Assembly: GCF_947172395.1 (NCBI RefSeq)
Contig: NC_069085.1
Span: 18,788,698-18,852,697 of the forward strand
Source of the DNA: Bicyclus anynana
Taxonomy: Eukaryota > Arthropoda > Insecta > Lepidoptera > Nymphalidae
Length of the DNA stretch: 64,000 bases
Direction: 5' to 3'
Every line of letters starts with the position of its first letter. The stretch's first letter is position 1. The position numbers and the translations under genes are program-made. Below the pieces are notes generated by a model. That model ran no database searches and was not told the DNA's origin. It saw only the letters and a program-made list of their open reading frames with translations. Shown here one piece after another: positions 11,299 to 21,646 of the stretch.

Positions 11299-11499
11299 CT
11301 CTTCGTCCTTGTCCCTGCATTCGCTTTCTCCCCCTTCTGGGGCAGCAACACCATCTAACGTGAGATTCCTCGTTTCATCCCCCGTGGATCCGTCACTGGC
11401 ACCAATGCGCTCAGAGTCACGTCGCTTCTTGTGCCACCGGTGCGCGAACTCCCGCAACCAATGAAAGCTTGCCTCCGACGAGACAAGATCTGCGTAGTA
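11299..11499 (-). pseudogene. Small open frame in laminin intron 3, probable retroelement remnant
   Basis: Between stops on the minus strand 67 codons are open. They read FHWLREFAHRWHKKRRDSER, then IGASDGSTGDETRNLTLDGV and AAPEGGESECRDKDEE before TAA at 11296. There is no upstream ATG in frame. The composition, basic then acidic, and the wording resemble C-terminal ends of lepidopteran retroelement proteins, but I cannot name the family. It begins only 36 bases after the splice donor of laminin exon 3, so a read-through product cannot be excluded from sequence alone. Confidence 0.3.
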
Positions 11500-11535
11500 C
11501 TAAACATGAGCAATAAGTATAGTATAATTACTCAC

Positions 11536-11698
11536 CCCAGGTAAAGTGGCCACTAAGACAACATGCTGGTCGCCCCCTTCAGTGAGGACGGGGCTCTGCC
11601 ACCAGGTGGCAGGGTCGCCGTCTGCAGCCCTTGCCGCTGGATGCTGTCTGGAGGAGGAGCTCTCTGGACCTTCGCAAACGTCACACACCACTCCGCGT
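11536..11698 (-). CDS. Laminin subunit alpha, exon 3 (laminin N-terminal domain)
   Basis: The minus-strand exon runs from an acceptor (catctcctttacag) to a donor (GGG|gtgagtaa), 163 bases, entry phase with one base completing a codon and exit in phase 0. Joined to exon 2 it reads PGKRGVVCDVCEG, then HPAARAADGDPATWWQSPVL and TEGGDQHVVLVATLPG. The CxxC pair and the HP-x-A-x-DG-x-WWQSP motif are diagnostic of the laminin N-terminal (LN) domain, which drives assembly of laminin networks in basement membrane. The wording fits alpha chains better than beta or gamma. Insects have two alpha chains (LanA and wing blister types); too little is present to choose. The next exon, expected to continue the LN beta-sandwich, is not found in 1-11535. 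Confidence 0.85.
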
Positions 11699-11865
11699 CT
11701 GTAAAGGAGATGGATGACCTATATATCCATTGTTATTATTGCCCTGCTACGGAAATATGGTTTGGAGAAACGATGGACGTTTGGACTAAATGGTGACTCT
11801 ACGTCAGAAAACGCAGTATAACAAAATAGTAAGTGTTGGTTGGTAAGTGATTATTCTTTAAGGCC

Positions 11866-12190
11866 GTGATAGCCTAGTGGATATGACCTCTGCCTCCGAT
11901 TCTGGAGGGTGTGGGTTCAAATCCGGTTCGGGGCATGCACCTCCAACTTTTCAGTTGTGTGCATTTTAAGAAATTAAATATCACGTGTCTCAAACGGTGA
12001 AGGAAAACATCGTGAGGAAACCTAGATACTAGAACTGGAACATACCAGAGAATTTTCCTAATTCTCTGCGTGTGTGAAGTCTGGCAATCCGCATTGGGTC
12101 AGCGTGGTGGACTATTGGCCTAACCCCTCTCATTCTGAGAGGAGAGTCGAGCTCAGCAGTGAGCCGAATGTGGGTTGATAACGAAGTGTT
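11866..12190 (+). repeat. tRNA-derived SINE, family 2, inside laminin intron 2
   Basis: Full-length copy with head gccgtgatagcctagtggat, B-box gtgggttcaaatcc and 3' end cagcagtgagccgaatgtgg. Intron 2 is only 652 bases (11699-12350), so this SINE makes up half of it, antisense to the gene. Confidence 0.75.
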
Positions 12191-12242
12191 GGTCTAAGCA
12201 TAATATGTGGACCAATGTCATCAAACTAGGCCAATGCGGCTC

Positions 12243-12335
12243 AACTCAAGACCGTTGTGTTTAGAACTCCTTACAGGGTCTATGTCCAGCAGTGAAAGTC
12301 CATCTACTGACTATGATGATGATGAGTATCTCTAG
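12243..12335 (+). repeat. RTE LINE 3' tail
   Basis: The sequence agggtctatgtccagcagtg followed by aaagtccatctactga and gatgatgatga corresponds to the last codons and tail of the RTE copy at 8142. It ends just before the donor of laminin exon 2. Confidence 0.6.
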
Positions 12336-12350
12336 CCCTAAGGTACTCAC

Positions 12351-12537
12351 TTCCCCGGCATTTCCCTGCAGAACTCCTCCGAGCCGAGCAGCCCGCAGGT
12401 GGCGTTGGCGCTGACCGTGCAGAAGGCGGCCACGTCGAGCGGCGCGGGCAGCAACCCGCTCGCGCCGCCCGCGCCACCGCTTGCCGCTGCCACCTCGCTC
12501 AACGTTGTGCTGCTCAAGCGGTCCAGGACAGCGCGAC
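12351..12537 (-). CDS. Laminin subunit alpha, exon 2 (start of LN domain)
   Basis: The exon is 187 bases on the minus strand, acceptor ttgtccaacag and donor GGGGAA|gtgagtac. Frame: GRAVLDRLSSTTLSEVAAA, a Gly/Ala/Ser-rich linker, then LLPAPLDVAAFCTVSANATC and GLLGSEEFCREMPGK. LFPA...N(A)TCG...FC is the standard beginning of a laminin alpha LN domain. Entry phase takes two bases (GT) after the single G left by exon 1, giving Gly; exit leaves AA, completed by A of exon 3 to give Lys. Both junctions fit exactly, which strongly supports the three-exon model. The Gly/Ala-rich linker between signal peptide and LN domain is unusually long and low in complexity. Confidence 0.87.
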
Positions 12538-12771
12538 CTGTTGGACAAAACGTAGTTGTTGGTCAAAACATAGTTGTTGGACAAAACATAGTTGTAGGAC
12601 AAAACGTAGTTGTTAGACAAAACATAGTTGTTGGACAAAACATAGTTGTTGGACAATACATGGTTGTTGGACAAAACATAGTTGTTGGACAAAACATAGT
12701 TGTTGGACAAAACATAGTTGTTGGACAAAACATAGTTGTTGGACAAAACATAGTTGTTAGACAGAACATAG
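12538..12771. repeat. 18-bp minisatellite, 13 units, abutting laminin exon 2
   Basis: Consensus unit on the plus strand is TTGTTGGACAAAACATAG; 13 consecutive units of exactly 18 bases can be counted, most with zero to three changes. On the gene strand the unit ends ...TCCAACAA; in the unit next to the exon it is TCCAACAG and supplies the AG of the splice acceptor. One minus-strand frame (SNNYVL)n is fully open but is not the laminin frame. The frame that does match laminin, (MFCPTT)n, is stopped by a TGA in the second unit from the exon. Confidence 0.95.
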
Positions 12772-13561
12772 TTGCTTATATTCTATGGCCATCGACTGCA
12801 TTAAGGCAGTTGATGCTTCATATCGTGATGTCAACCTTTTAAAGGCTTCCACTGAAAACCAGCGCTGCAAATAAATTTATGCTGAGTGGGAGTATACCTT
12901 TATTTGGTCAGCTTTTTTTTCTTATATGTATAGGTAATATAAAAGCTTATTTTTAAGTTTTTACAGATCTAATGAAAATAATTTTTCTTTCTTTCTATAT
13001 CCGCTCTCGTACAACGAGCGAGGCGAAGAATGGAATGGATGATGATATTCTATATAGCTAGCGTGGCTCAGAACCTCACCGCCACAGTTTACTTACCACA
13101 AACACTCAGAACCAAGATGGCTTTTCAAAACTACATAAATCAGAATGTTGTTTGTTCAGATAAACTAAATCCCTGTAAATATTGTTTCAAATTATTTAGT
13201 AAAAACATAAAATCTTTTTGGATCTCAGTCCGAATTTGTCTTCTAAATAAAATAAAGCTCTGTTACAGTTTAATAATAGTACAGATATTCCGAGCCCAAG
13301 TATCAAAGTCGTGTGATCACAGTAACATTAACTCGGAGCCATATAGCTGCAAGTCATAATAGTTATGACACGATGTGGAATAAATCGCGTACTTTACGAC
13401 TCGTGCTACGAGAAATTATAGGTTTACCGCGGCTTAGCAATCGTACAATGAAGATAGAGTTCTTCACTTTAAGTTAGCAATGACACAATGCGTTTACCTT
13501 TTTATGTGGAAATACTCGTAAATTAAATAAATAAAGTAAATTAAATATAAAATAAAATAAA
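12772..13561. other. AT-rich intron DNA
   Basis: A frame of 109 codons (13030-13359, plus) has AT-driven composition and no domain, splice signals or start context; I do not regard it as a gene. Confidence 0.4.
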
Positions 13562-13724
13562 TCTCAACTAATATTATAAAGCTACAGAGTTTGTTTGTTT
13601 GATTGAACGCGCTAATCTCAGTAACTTCTGGTGCATTTATCGAGGAAGGCTATAGGCTATATTTAATCTCCGTATTTCTACGGGAACGTGAACCACGTGG
13701 GTGAAACCGCGCGGCGTATACTAG
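13562..13724 (+). mobile_element. Helitron-like element, subfamily A, internally shortened
   Basis: It begins TCTCAACTAATATTATAAAG and ends GGCGTATACTAG, with A at 13561 and T at 13725. Compared with 9996-10193 it lacks about 30 bases in the middle. Confidence 0.7.
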
Positions 13725-15315
13725 TTAAATATACAATGAAATAAAAGAAATACTCGATTAACATAGATTTATTAGTCTAAGATTCGTACATTATTTTGTT
13801 AAGTCAAGTAACCTTACGTGTGTAAGTCTTTGATACATATTTTTAGTAACGGGGAGACGTTTTTTGTATTTATAAATTTTCAATTTTGTAATGGTTGTAC
13901 GGTATGTAATGGTTTACCTGTCGTTGATGAATACTTAACAAAAATCATTGAACTAACATACACGTAATCCTTCTTATCCATACTGTAATGATCGATTGGT
14001 TAAAATGATTTTCCAATCCCAGAGATTATCAAAATGTATCAAAAAGTCCTTCAGCTTTCATAAACTACTCTATACGAGATTACTAAACTTTTTTACTCTA
14101 ACTTCCACTGTTTTGTGTACAAATACGTTGTGAAACGTATTTCGATAAATTCATACTGTATATTTATTAAACAGTGTATTATATACTGTTTATAGGTAAA
14201 GATATAGCGGGACAAGCACGGGTTAATTTCACCCATTTCATCCGACGCCGCCGTAATACCTAACTGTTATGGTAGAACATCGCGGTCCATATGCTGTGCT
14301 GAGATCTTAATGCAACACGGATGACATTTAATGATATTATATGCAAACTTGTACTTTCAAGTGCTTTTGGATATCTATTTCACTGTGGAAGAGCGGTTTG
14401 GTATATGCCGCATTGCTCATGACTAAGAGCCCCGTAAACATTCAGAAATAGAACAGCAAATTTCGTTAATAATCACGTGAGTTTACTTCTGTTTACTCAA
14501 CTGAGCGACTAGGAGTGTTGTGTGTTTATTTATAATTTAACACTCCACGGTTTCACCCGCGTAGTTCCCGTTCCTGTGAAAATACAGGGATAAAATATAG
14601 CCTATGTTACATAGTATTGATCCAAATAGATCCAGCAATTTTGGAGTGAAATCTCAAATCTTTATCTCTATTCTTTTTAACTCTTTATAAAATCAGTTAA
14701 GAATACAGAAAATTACCTTATTCACGCTTCCTTTATTTACGTTTTTCACTTTATTCCTTTATTTGCGGATTAAAAATTTTACGTCCTAATTCCTATATTC
14801 GCGGCCAAATATTTCGTTATTCGCGTATCTGACGAAACTGATGTAAAATCTGCAAATTTAAACTTTAACTTGGAAATACCACTATTGCCGAAATTGCGAA
14901 TGGATGGTTTAAGAATGCCACTGCTTAAAATCACTCTGAATAGAAGCTTTTAAAAAATGTCAAGCAAGAAAAAAAATTGAATTCTTCAAACCATTGTCTT
15001 AGACTGAAGATAATCAACAACTCTAGATACATTAAAAAATAATCTTTGTTTCAAATTCGCCTTTATGTGAGGGGTTATTATTTTGAAAGTTGTTCTGGTA
15101 ATAAATTCAACACTGTGTGTATATCTGAAATGCAATATGTATGTGCTGGAACCACAAATAAAATATAACCATATCTCATAACTAACAAAAATTTACAGAA
15201 TTTTCCGACAATTTTAACGAACGGCTCATTAAGACAGTATCCGCGTCCAATTTAAGATATTTCTTTGAAACCACCTAATTAATTTATTTGTGTGTGGTTG
15301 TGTTATATTACACTA
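13725..15315. other. Intron DNA with a Helitron remnant
   Basis: At about 14548-14625 cggtttcacccgcgtagttc and gggataaaatatagcctatg are a minus-strand fragment of Helitron subfamily A. The rest is AT-rich and unexplained. Confidence 0.45.
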
Positions 15316-15547
15316 CTAGCGGACGCCCGCGACTTCGTCCGCGTGGAATTCAGTTTTTCACAAATCCCGCGGGAACTATACATTTTTCCGGGATACAAAG
15401 TAGTCTATGTGTTAATCCAGAGTAAATCTATTTCCTTTCATAATTTCAGCCAAATCGCTTCAGTGGCCACAGCGTAAAAAAGGAACAAACATACTTACAC
15501 ACTTTCAGACTTACACACAAACTTTTGCCTTTATAATATTAGTGTGA
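15316..15547 (-). mobile_element. Helitron-like element, subfamily B, complete
   Basis: On the minus strand it starts TCACACTAATATTATAAAGG and ends GCGGGCGTCCGCTAG followed by T. A GCGGAC...GTCCGC stem directly precedes the final TAG. The 5' end is shared with subfamily A, the body is not. Confidence 0.7.
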
Positions 15548-16090
15548 AGTGTGATGTGTGATATGCTGTACGATATTAGTAAGATAAAAACTATGTTAAT
15601 TATACCAACGATAAAATAAACAGATTTAAATCAAATCTTGTACTTTGATGTTATTTAGTTGTTTTTTTTTAATCTATCTATATAAGTAGGTACAGAAAAC
15701 GTAACAAATAATGAAATTTAGGTATAAATGTTCTTAAAACCTCACAAAATATTTAAAGAAAAAACTTATGAAACCTGGTGCAAATTTTGATAACATACAA
15801 AAATGGAAATGCGACTTACAGAAATGTAGACATTTTTTTATCGCTCATTGAAGTGTTTTCCAAACGTTCGCTCAAGATTAGATACAAACGTATCCGCAGG
15901 AAATGCCAATCAGCGAGGCGTAACGAAGAACATACACGGACAGAAAAACGAACATTCGTATGTTCTTACTTCTCTAGTTAGGTTTCATTCCGGCCACTGA
16001 AGTGATAGCTGAATTTAAGGGGAAAATTATGTTCATCTCTTTTCCCTTATCTCATTTAAGTGAAGTCACAATTTTCTTTTTATTATTGAT
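15548..16090. other. Intron DNA
   Basis: No supported feature. Confidence 0.35.
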
Positions 16091-16455
16091 AAAGAATACA
16101 ATATGGAACTTAAGCTAACTTATCCTAATAAGTAATGATACAAATCATGCCCACGTGGAATGGTGGCAAGAATACTGGCTGCATTTCCGCGCTGGACAGC
16201 CAGGATGATCCTTACAAAAAGTAATCTTCTCCATTCGTCTCTATTATGTACTCGTCAACTCATCAGACACTACGATCATTCTAACTAATATCATAAAATC
16301 GAATATCGTCTTTGTCTGTACGTTCATTTACGGATTTAAAAAATTCTTTCACCAGTAGAAAGCTACTTTATCAGTGAGTAACACAGACTAAGTTTTATCC
16401 TCGTATCCTCACAACGACGGAAACTACTAGGTCTAAACCGCGCGGGGCAAGTTAG
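16091..16455 (+). repeat. Unidentified repeat fused to a Helitron-like end, copy 1
   Basis: Nearly identical to 25024-25340 from aaagaatacaatatggaact onwards, including tggtggcaagaatactggct and tccgcgctggacagccagga. The last part (16280-16455) begins TCTAACTAATATCATAAAAT and ends in a TTAG, resembling a Helitron-like element related to 4986-5151. The first 190 bases are not recognised. Confidence 0.6.
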
Positions 16456-16600
16456 TCGTCTTTATAAGACAACTTCTGGTCGTGCTCACTCGATATCCTG
16501 ATGTTTTGGTAATAAGCCCCCTTCACACTGAATTAAGCAATGCTGTTTGACAGCAGGAATTACCATGATTGAAATCCCAGGAAGAAGAGCCTCTTCACTT

Positions 16601-16790
16601 ATGAAAGGCTGGTGGAAGGCTTAGACCGTGGCTAGCTACCTCCCTACCGGCAAAGACGTACCGACGAGCGGCGAAAGGGGTGTGGATTTTCATCCTTCTC
16701 CTAACAAGTAAGCCCGTTTCCATCTTAGACTGCGTCATCACTTACCATCAGGTGAGATTATAGTCAAGGACTAACAAAAAAGGCATGTAT
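16601..16790 (+). repeat. SINE family 1, 5'-truncated
   Basis: Blocks ctaccggcaaagacgtaccg, gtgtggattttcatcctt and cttaccatcaggtgagatta match the full copy at 46324-46652. The tRNA-like head is missing. Confidence 0.7.
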
Positions 16791-18469
16791 CATTTGTCTA
16801 CTTTAACGGCCCACTTTACCGGACCAGGTCTCAATCCAGAAGATGGGATATCAAGCCACGTCGTTACTCCAATACGAGTGAGCAAGGCATGTGTATTGCC
16901 TTTTATTTAATTATCAAACTACACGTGAACTACACTAAGTAAACAGTAATCTTATTATAGGTTTATTAATATGAACCAAACCAGGAATAAACGGTAATCA
17001 TAAACAAATACCCGCCATTACCGCGTCGAGCGCTGACGCAGCGGTAATCAGCCAGTAATCAATCAGCGCTCAGTCACAGGAGCCTATCAAAGAGCAACCT
17101 GCTCAAAATTAGGGGAGATACCGTTCACGACTTATTTGCAAATTTACTTGACCACTTGGTCAAAATATACTAAATATTCAAATTCATTTATTTCAAGTAA
17201 ATAATATTAAGCTTCTCTACCAACGGTTCGGATGCTATCCTCCGGCAAAGCCAGCAAAAACTGCAAAGTTTCTCTATTAATTAAGAAACAACTAACAATT
17301 TACAATATAAAGGGTTTTTAAAATTATTGTTAGAAGAAATTAGAGTCGAATGATTCCATCAATCTTTGTCATTATGAAGTCATAAACATAGTATATAAAT
17401 AATAAACTGTAATATTATAAACTGATCGTGAGTTTTTGATCTAACTAAACTTTATATCTTATGGTAATTTGTATAAAAAATTCATACAACATAGAACTAC
17501 TCATACAGTAGCTCATAATATACTAATTATATAAACCTGTTTTCGAAAATTGTTAATTTTTAAAATAAAAAAACTATCCTGCCCAGCGGGTAGTGCACCA
17601 AAGTCTTCTCCTAGTCTTCACCGCGTTCCTCAACAACGGGTAACGACAGATCGCTTCCGCGATGTCAGCCCACGGCAGCCAGTCGTCAGTGTCAGACAAC
17701 GTCAAAGTCAGGAGCGCCGCCCTGGCGCGCGCGGCGTGAGCTGACGTTATTAAACCGCTTAATTATCCTTATGGAAGAAAACAGAATTCATTTTGCTTTT
17801 TTCTGCGATAATCTAATTAGTGGGGACATTCAGATCTGAAATGAAACGTGGGATTCAATACGCACTAAGGTTTCCGTACAATTATCCAAAATAAAAGTCA
17901 TTCCTTTTTAAATATTTATTTTATTCTGTTTTTTTAGTATTTATTGTTAAAGCAGCAACAGAAATACATCACGAAATACGGTTTAGGATGTTCAGACTAC
18001 CAATCAATCTTAATATAAGGTTATGAATACGGAACCCTAATAAAACACCTTTTAGAATGCTCAGCCTGCTTACTGCTGAGAGCCCATTTATCAAAGAGAC
18101 ATGACGTGATCGCAGATACTACAGCTCGATCTGTTCCGCGCAAATCGTTTGCGATGAGCTCAGGTACGTGGTACAGCGATTTTAATGATGCCATTATAAC
18201 TTTTTTATGCTATCGGCGGTAATAAGCGATGCCATTTTCGGTATCGTTAACTCTCGACTCTCGACTTCATAGGTCCAGTGGTAAAGGCGTGTACAGCAGG
18301 ACGGGATAACAACTATGCTGCTTTACGACAGTTATAACCCCGGATGATAGCTGTTGCCAACATCTCTACTTACTACTTTTACTGGAACTCGAACCAAGGA
18401 TTTTGATAGGGAATTCATCACATAAGTTTCCTCAAATGACTCTGTCACATGCTATTATATACTTACCTA
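16791..18469. other. Intron DNA
   Basis: A GC-richer patch at 17590-17750 has 57 open codons on the minus strand (including SDTDDWLPWADIAEAICRY), but no ATG or clear splice pair. No other feature is seen. Confidence 0.35.
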
Positions 18470-18794
18470 CTTTTTTTTTATTCTTTACATTTTTATTATT
18501 TTAGCCCTTGACTAGAATCTCACCTGATGGTAAGTGATGATGCAATCTAAGATGGAAACGGGCTAACTTGTTATGAGGAGGATGAAAATTTCGGTTTCTA
18601 CACGACATTGTACCGGAACACTAAATCGCTTGGCGGTACGTCTTTGTCGGTAGGGTGGTAACTAACCACAGCTGAAAACCTCCCACCGGCCAGACCTGGA
18701 CCAACTAAGAAAACCTCAATCGACCCAGCCGGGGATCAAACTCAGGACCTCCGTCTTGTAAATCCACCGCGTACCACTGCGCCACGGAGGCTGT
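18470..18794 (-). repeat. SINE family 1, near full length
   Basis: On the minus strand it has the tRNA-like head gcctccgtggcgcagtgg, a B-box and the 3' end ending in taaagaat plus A-rich tail. Confidence 0.8.
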
Positions 18795-19419
18795 CTCAAT
18801 ATACTATTCATAGGATTAGTAGTATATGACATTGCCATCCCTATGATACACTATGACAGAGGTCAAAGTCCACTCTACTATGCACAATGCAGCTTTGCGT
18901 GACACTCGAACCCTTAGCATGAAACTTCCACGATGAAAGCTATCGTGAAAGTTTTATAAATCGCTTTAGTAAATTGTTTTTAGAATTAGGATCGCTTAAA
19001 ATGTTGTAAGGGTATGTAATGAAATAAGAAGGCAGACCAGATTCGAGCTAATTTAGAAAATATCTACATACTCGTTTAAAATCCAAAATTGTTTGAACAA
19101 GGGAGTAATAAACTCTAGGCTTATCGATTATAAAATAAGCAATTCCAACTGCACCAGAGAAGTTCTAGAGATTTCGTTTTTCGATAATAATTCAGGAGTC
19201 GCCTTTTAAAGCTGTTTCACACTTTTCCTCATTAGTTCTCTGGCACTAATTGGCAGAGCTTCTGCACTCGCCTAAACCATTCGGTAACGGTGCAGCAAAT
19301 ACTCTGTAAGAAAAATCATTATTCAATATTTGCTTTTGGATATAGGTACCCATTAGTCATAAAAAGACAGACCAAACTCGTTTGGGTGTATGCATTGAAG
19401 AACGTTCCTTCAATTTTAC
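18795..19419. other. Intron DNA
   Basis: No supported feature. Confidence 0.35.
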
Positions 19420-19496
19420 ACGCCTACGTGCTGTTAGTCTACTATCACGCCTACGTCTGTCTGCTATCACGCCTACGTCTGTCTGCTATCACGCTG
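19420..19496. repeat. 22-bp tandem repeat, about three units
   Basis: The unit ctatcacgcctacgtctgtc+tg is repeated, with a first unit that is diverged (cgcctacgtgctgttagt). It gives a 109-codon plus-strand frame over 19290-19619 that I do not regard as a gene. Confidence 0.7.
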
Positions 19497-20319
19497 ACTG
19501 ACAGCAACTGTATCAACTGTATGCTGTCACGCTCTGTACACCTTACTACTACGTCCAAAGCAAAACAGACTTCGAAGAATAGACAGACTATAACACTATT
19601 CGATTACGATTGTGAATAGACGTTTCATACTAAGGGTAGGTACGGCCGGCTGCGGTCACGCGGACCACACACAAACTATAAATATATCGCGGATTCCTTA
19701 GAACGTCAACGACCCGCTATACTTCATCCCGAGAGCAACAGTACCATAGCTTTTACCATAGTTACCCACCTGATGGTAAGTGAAGAACCATCACCAAGCA
19801 ATCGAGTAACAATGGACACGTCCTACAAAGCGAAGACCTGTGTCCCTCTACTGAGGCGTATAGTTGTTACCCTAATCATTGCCAGCCGCAGAAATAACCT
19901 TGTGGGTACTACTTCCCCAGACTACCTCTGTCACTACTAGTAAATGGCGTGGCTCATCCTAAGAACTTTAATGTTCAATTTTACCGCCAAGCTTTGTTTT
20001 GTTCTGAAGGGTTACTAGTAAAATTACAAGCACATGTTAACACCTATGCTTCAGGTTATGAAGGGTCGTAGGATAGAGTATTATAGGTTATATTCTTAGA
20101 GTACAACAAGGATATTGTGATCCGGCCCTGTATCCGACAGCCCAGCGAAAATCTCTCAATATGTTGGTTGAAACTTTTGCCTGTGGTATGTACATCATAA
20201 TTGCAAAAAAAGTTTTGCCTACTTTGAGGACCTTCAAACTACAGCAAACCAATGAGGTCAGCAAACTTTTATAATATCTTTCTTTCTCACTCCACTCTTT
20301 TATAATTATCATTCAGTAA
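19497..20319. other. Intron DNA
   Basis: A cacctgatggtaagtgaaga block near 19768 is a SINE-like tail. Nothing else is supported. Confidence 0.35.
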
Positions 20320-20502
20320 GCGTTTCATCGTCATCATCATATCAGCCGAATGGGCTGATATGATGATGCACAGCAGGACGTAGACTTTTTGTAGGGACTT
20401 CCAAACTTCATGATTCTGAATACCTGCGACTCGCTTGATGAGTTGACCTTGGAACCGCAACCTCCATCGACTCTTCCAACTATGTACCCCGCTTATTGTC
20501 AC
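20320..20502 (-). mobile_element. Decayed RTE LINE end with palindromic tail
   Basis: Minus-strand frame contains KRVAGIQNHEVWKSLQKVYV, corresponding to the VAGIRWMLAARDRDVWKFIQ region of the copy at 8142. Its tail forms a perfect inverted repeat with 16-bp arms (20332-20347 and 20353-20368) around a 5-base loop. Confidence 0.6.
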
Positions 20503-21471
20503 TTAGCTTCGCGACTTATTGAGATACTATGTTGGCGATTTTGTTTCTTCCGCGAACTTACTATGTTGGCGATATTCTTCCGCGATCATCATCTTCTGAT
20601 TCGATCACGCAGAGATATTTCTAGCGTAGCTTGTTCCATCGCCCGCTGTATGTCTCTGTGATTCTTTTGATACCCATAATTAGTAAACATTTAAGAATAC
20701 ATAAATAAATAATTCTGAACCATGTGGGGTCCGCATCTTTTTATAATCTACACTAAAGACTTCCGTCGAATTTGCATCATATAAAAATAAAACAAAAAGT
20801 TTACGAAGCACTATTGTGTATACCGTTACGAAAATTGGCGTAACACCATCTCGTGTTATTACTACAAAGTGGCCGTGCGTGTCAGAGAGCTGCTGCACAG
20901 ATCGAGCGCTGGACCACACGCGGTGATACACTGGTACAGTGGCATCGCATTCACTTGAAGTGTTACAAAAATTACTGTTGTAATACTTGCGTCATTATTA
21001 CCCAAAACATCAGTTTTAGCAGTTTCTACATTCTGTGATTAACCTTATTACTATTATCTCTCATTTATTTATTTCTCCTTTTTTATTTTCAACAATGTTC
21101 ATCAAATACAAAGTATAATACAAAACACTATTAAAAATTTATAAAAAATCAAATTCAAACCTCCCATTACGGAACATTTAGTTGGCATCAAGCAGTGGTC
21201 ATGGCTCCATAGCAAGAAATCTCCTCTTAATACACGCCATCTTAAGAATCACTGCCTTCTGTATCCGACTCTAGATCCAGTAGTAAAGCGAAAGCTTTTT
21301 ACGGTGTTGGTCAAAGCTTTCTGCTATATGAGCATTGGCTAAAACGACTATCGGAATTATGTATCTTTCTTACCCCTGTGCAAAAAATGTGAGGGTTTTA
21401 CATCGAACTAGACTTCAATAATAAAATATTATAGTAGCGAATCTTTTTAAAGTGAATAGTAAAACCAATGA
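20503..21471. other. Intron DNA
   Basis: No supported gene or repeat. Confidence 0.35.
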
Positions 21472-21646
21472 GCCTCAATAGCTCAACGGTAAGAGCGACC
21501 GAATTCATCACCAAGGGTGGTGGTTCGATCCCCGCCCCGTTGGTCTATTGTCGTACTCACTCCTAATACAGTCTTTCCCGACTAGTTGGAGGGGAATGGG
21601 AATATTGGTCGTATTTAAATATGGCAAATATTCTTTAAAAAAAAAA
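21472..21646 (+). repeat. tRNA-derived SINE, family 3
   Basis: Head gcctcaatagctcaacggta with an A-box, B-box ggttcgatccc, then tagttggaggggaatgggaa and a short A-rich end. The 5' and 3' ends of the head cannot pair as an acceptor stem, so it is not a functional tRNA gene. Copies: 23548 and 33096. Confidence 0.75.

Noticed and set aside
12261..12746. 161-codon minus-strand frame with (SNNYVL)n repeats, and matching plus-strand frame 12399-12842
   Set aside because: It is produced by the 18-bp minisatellite staying in frame (18 = 3 x 6) plus the wrong frame of laminin exon 2. The real coding frame of the exon is another one.
13030..13359. 109-codon plus-strand frame
   Set aside because: AT-driven composition, no domain, no splice or start context and no GC-rich codon use like that of the supported exons.
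17590..17750. Minus-strand 57-codon open stretch as a laminin or other exon
   Set aside because: No ATG, no convincing acceptor-donor pair and no domain motif.
21472..21545. tRNA gene
   Set aside because: A and B boxes are present, but the ends cannot form an acceptor stem, and two other copies with the same 3' body show that it is a SINE head.
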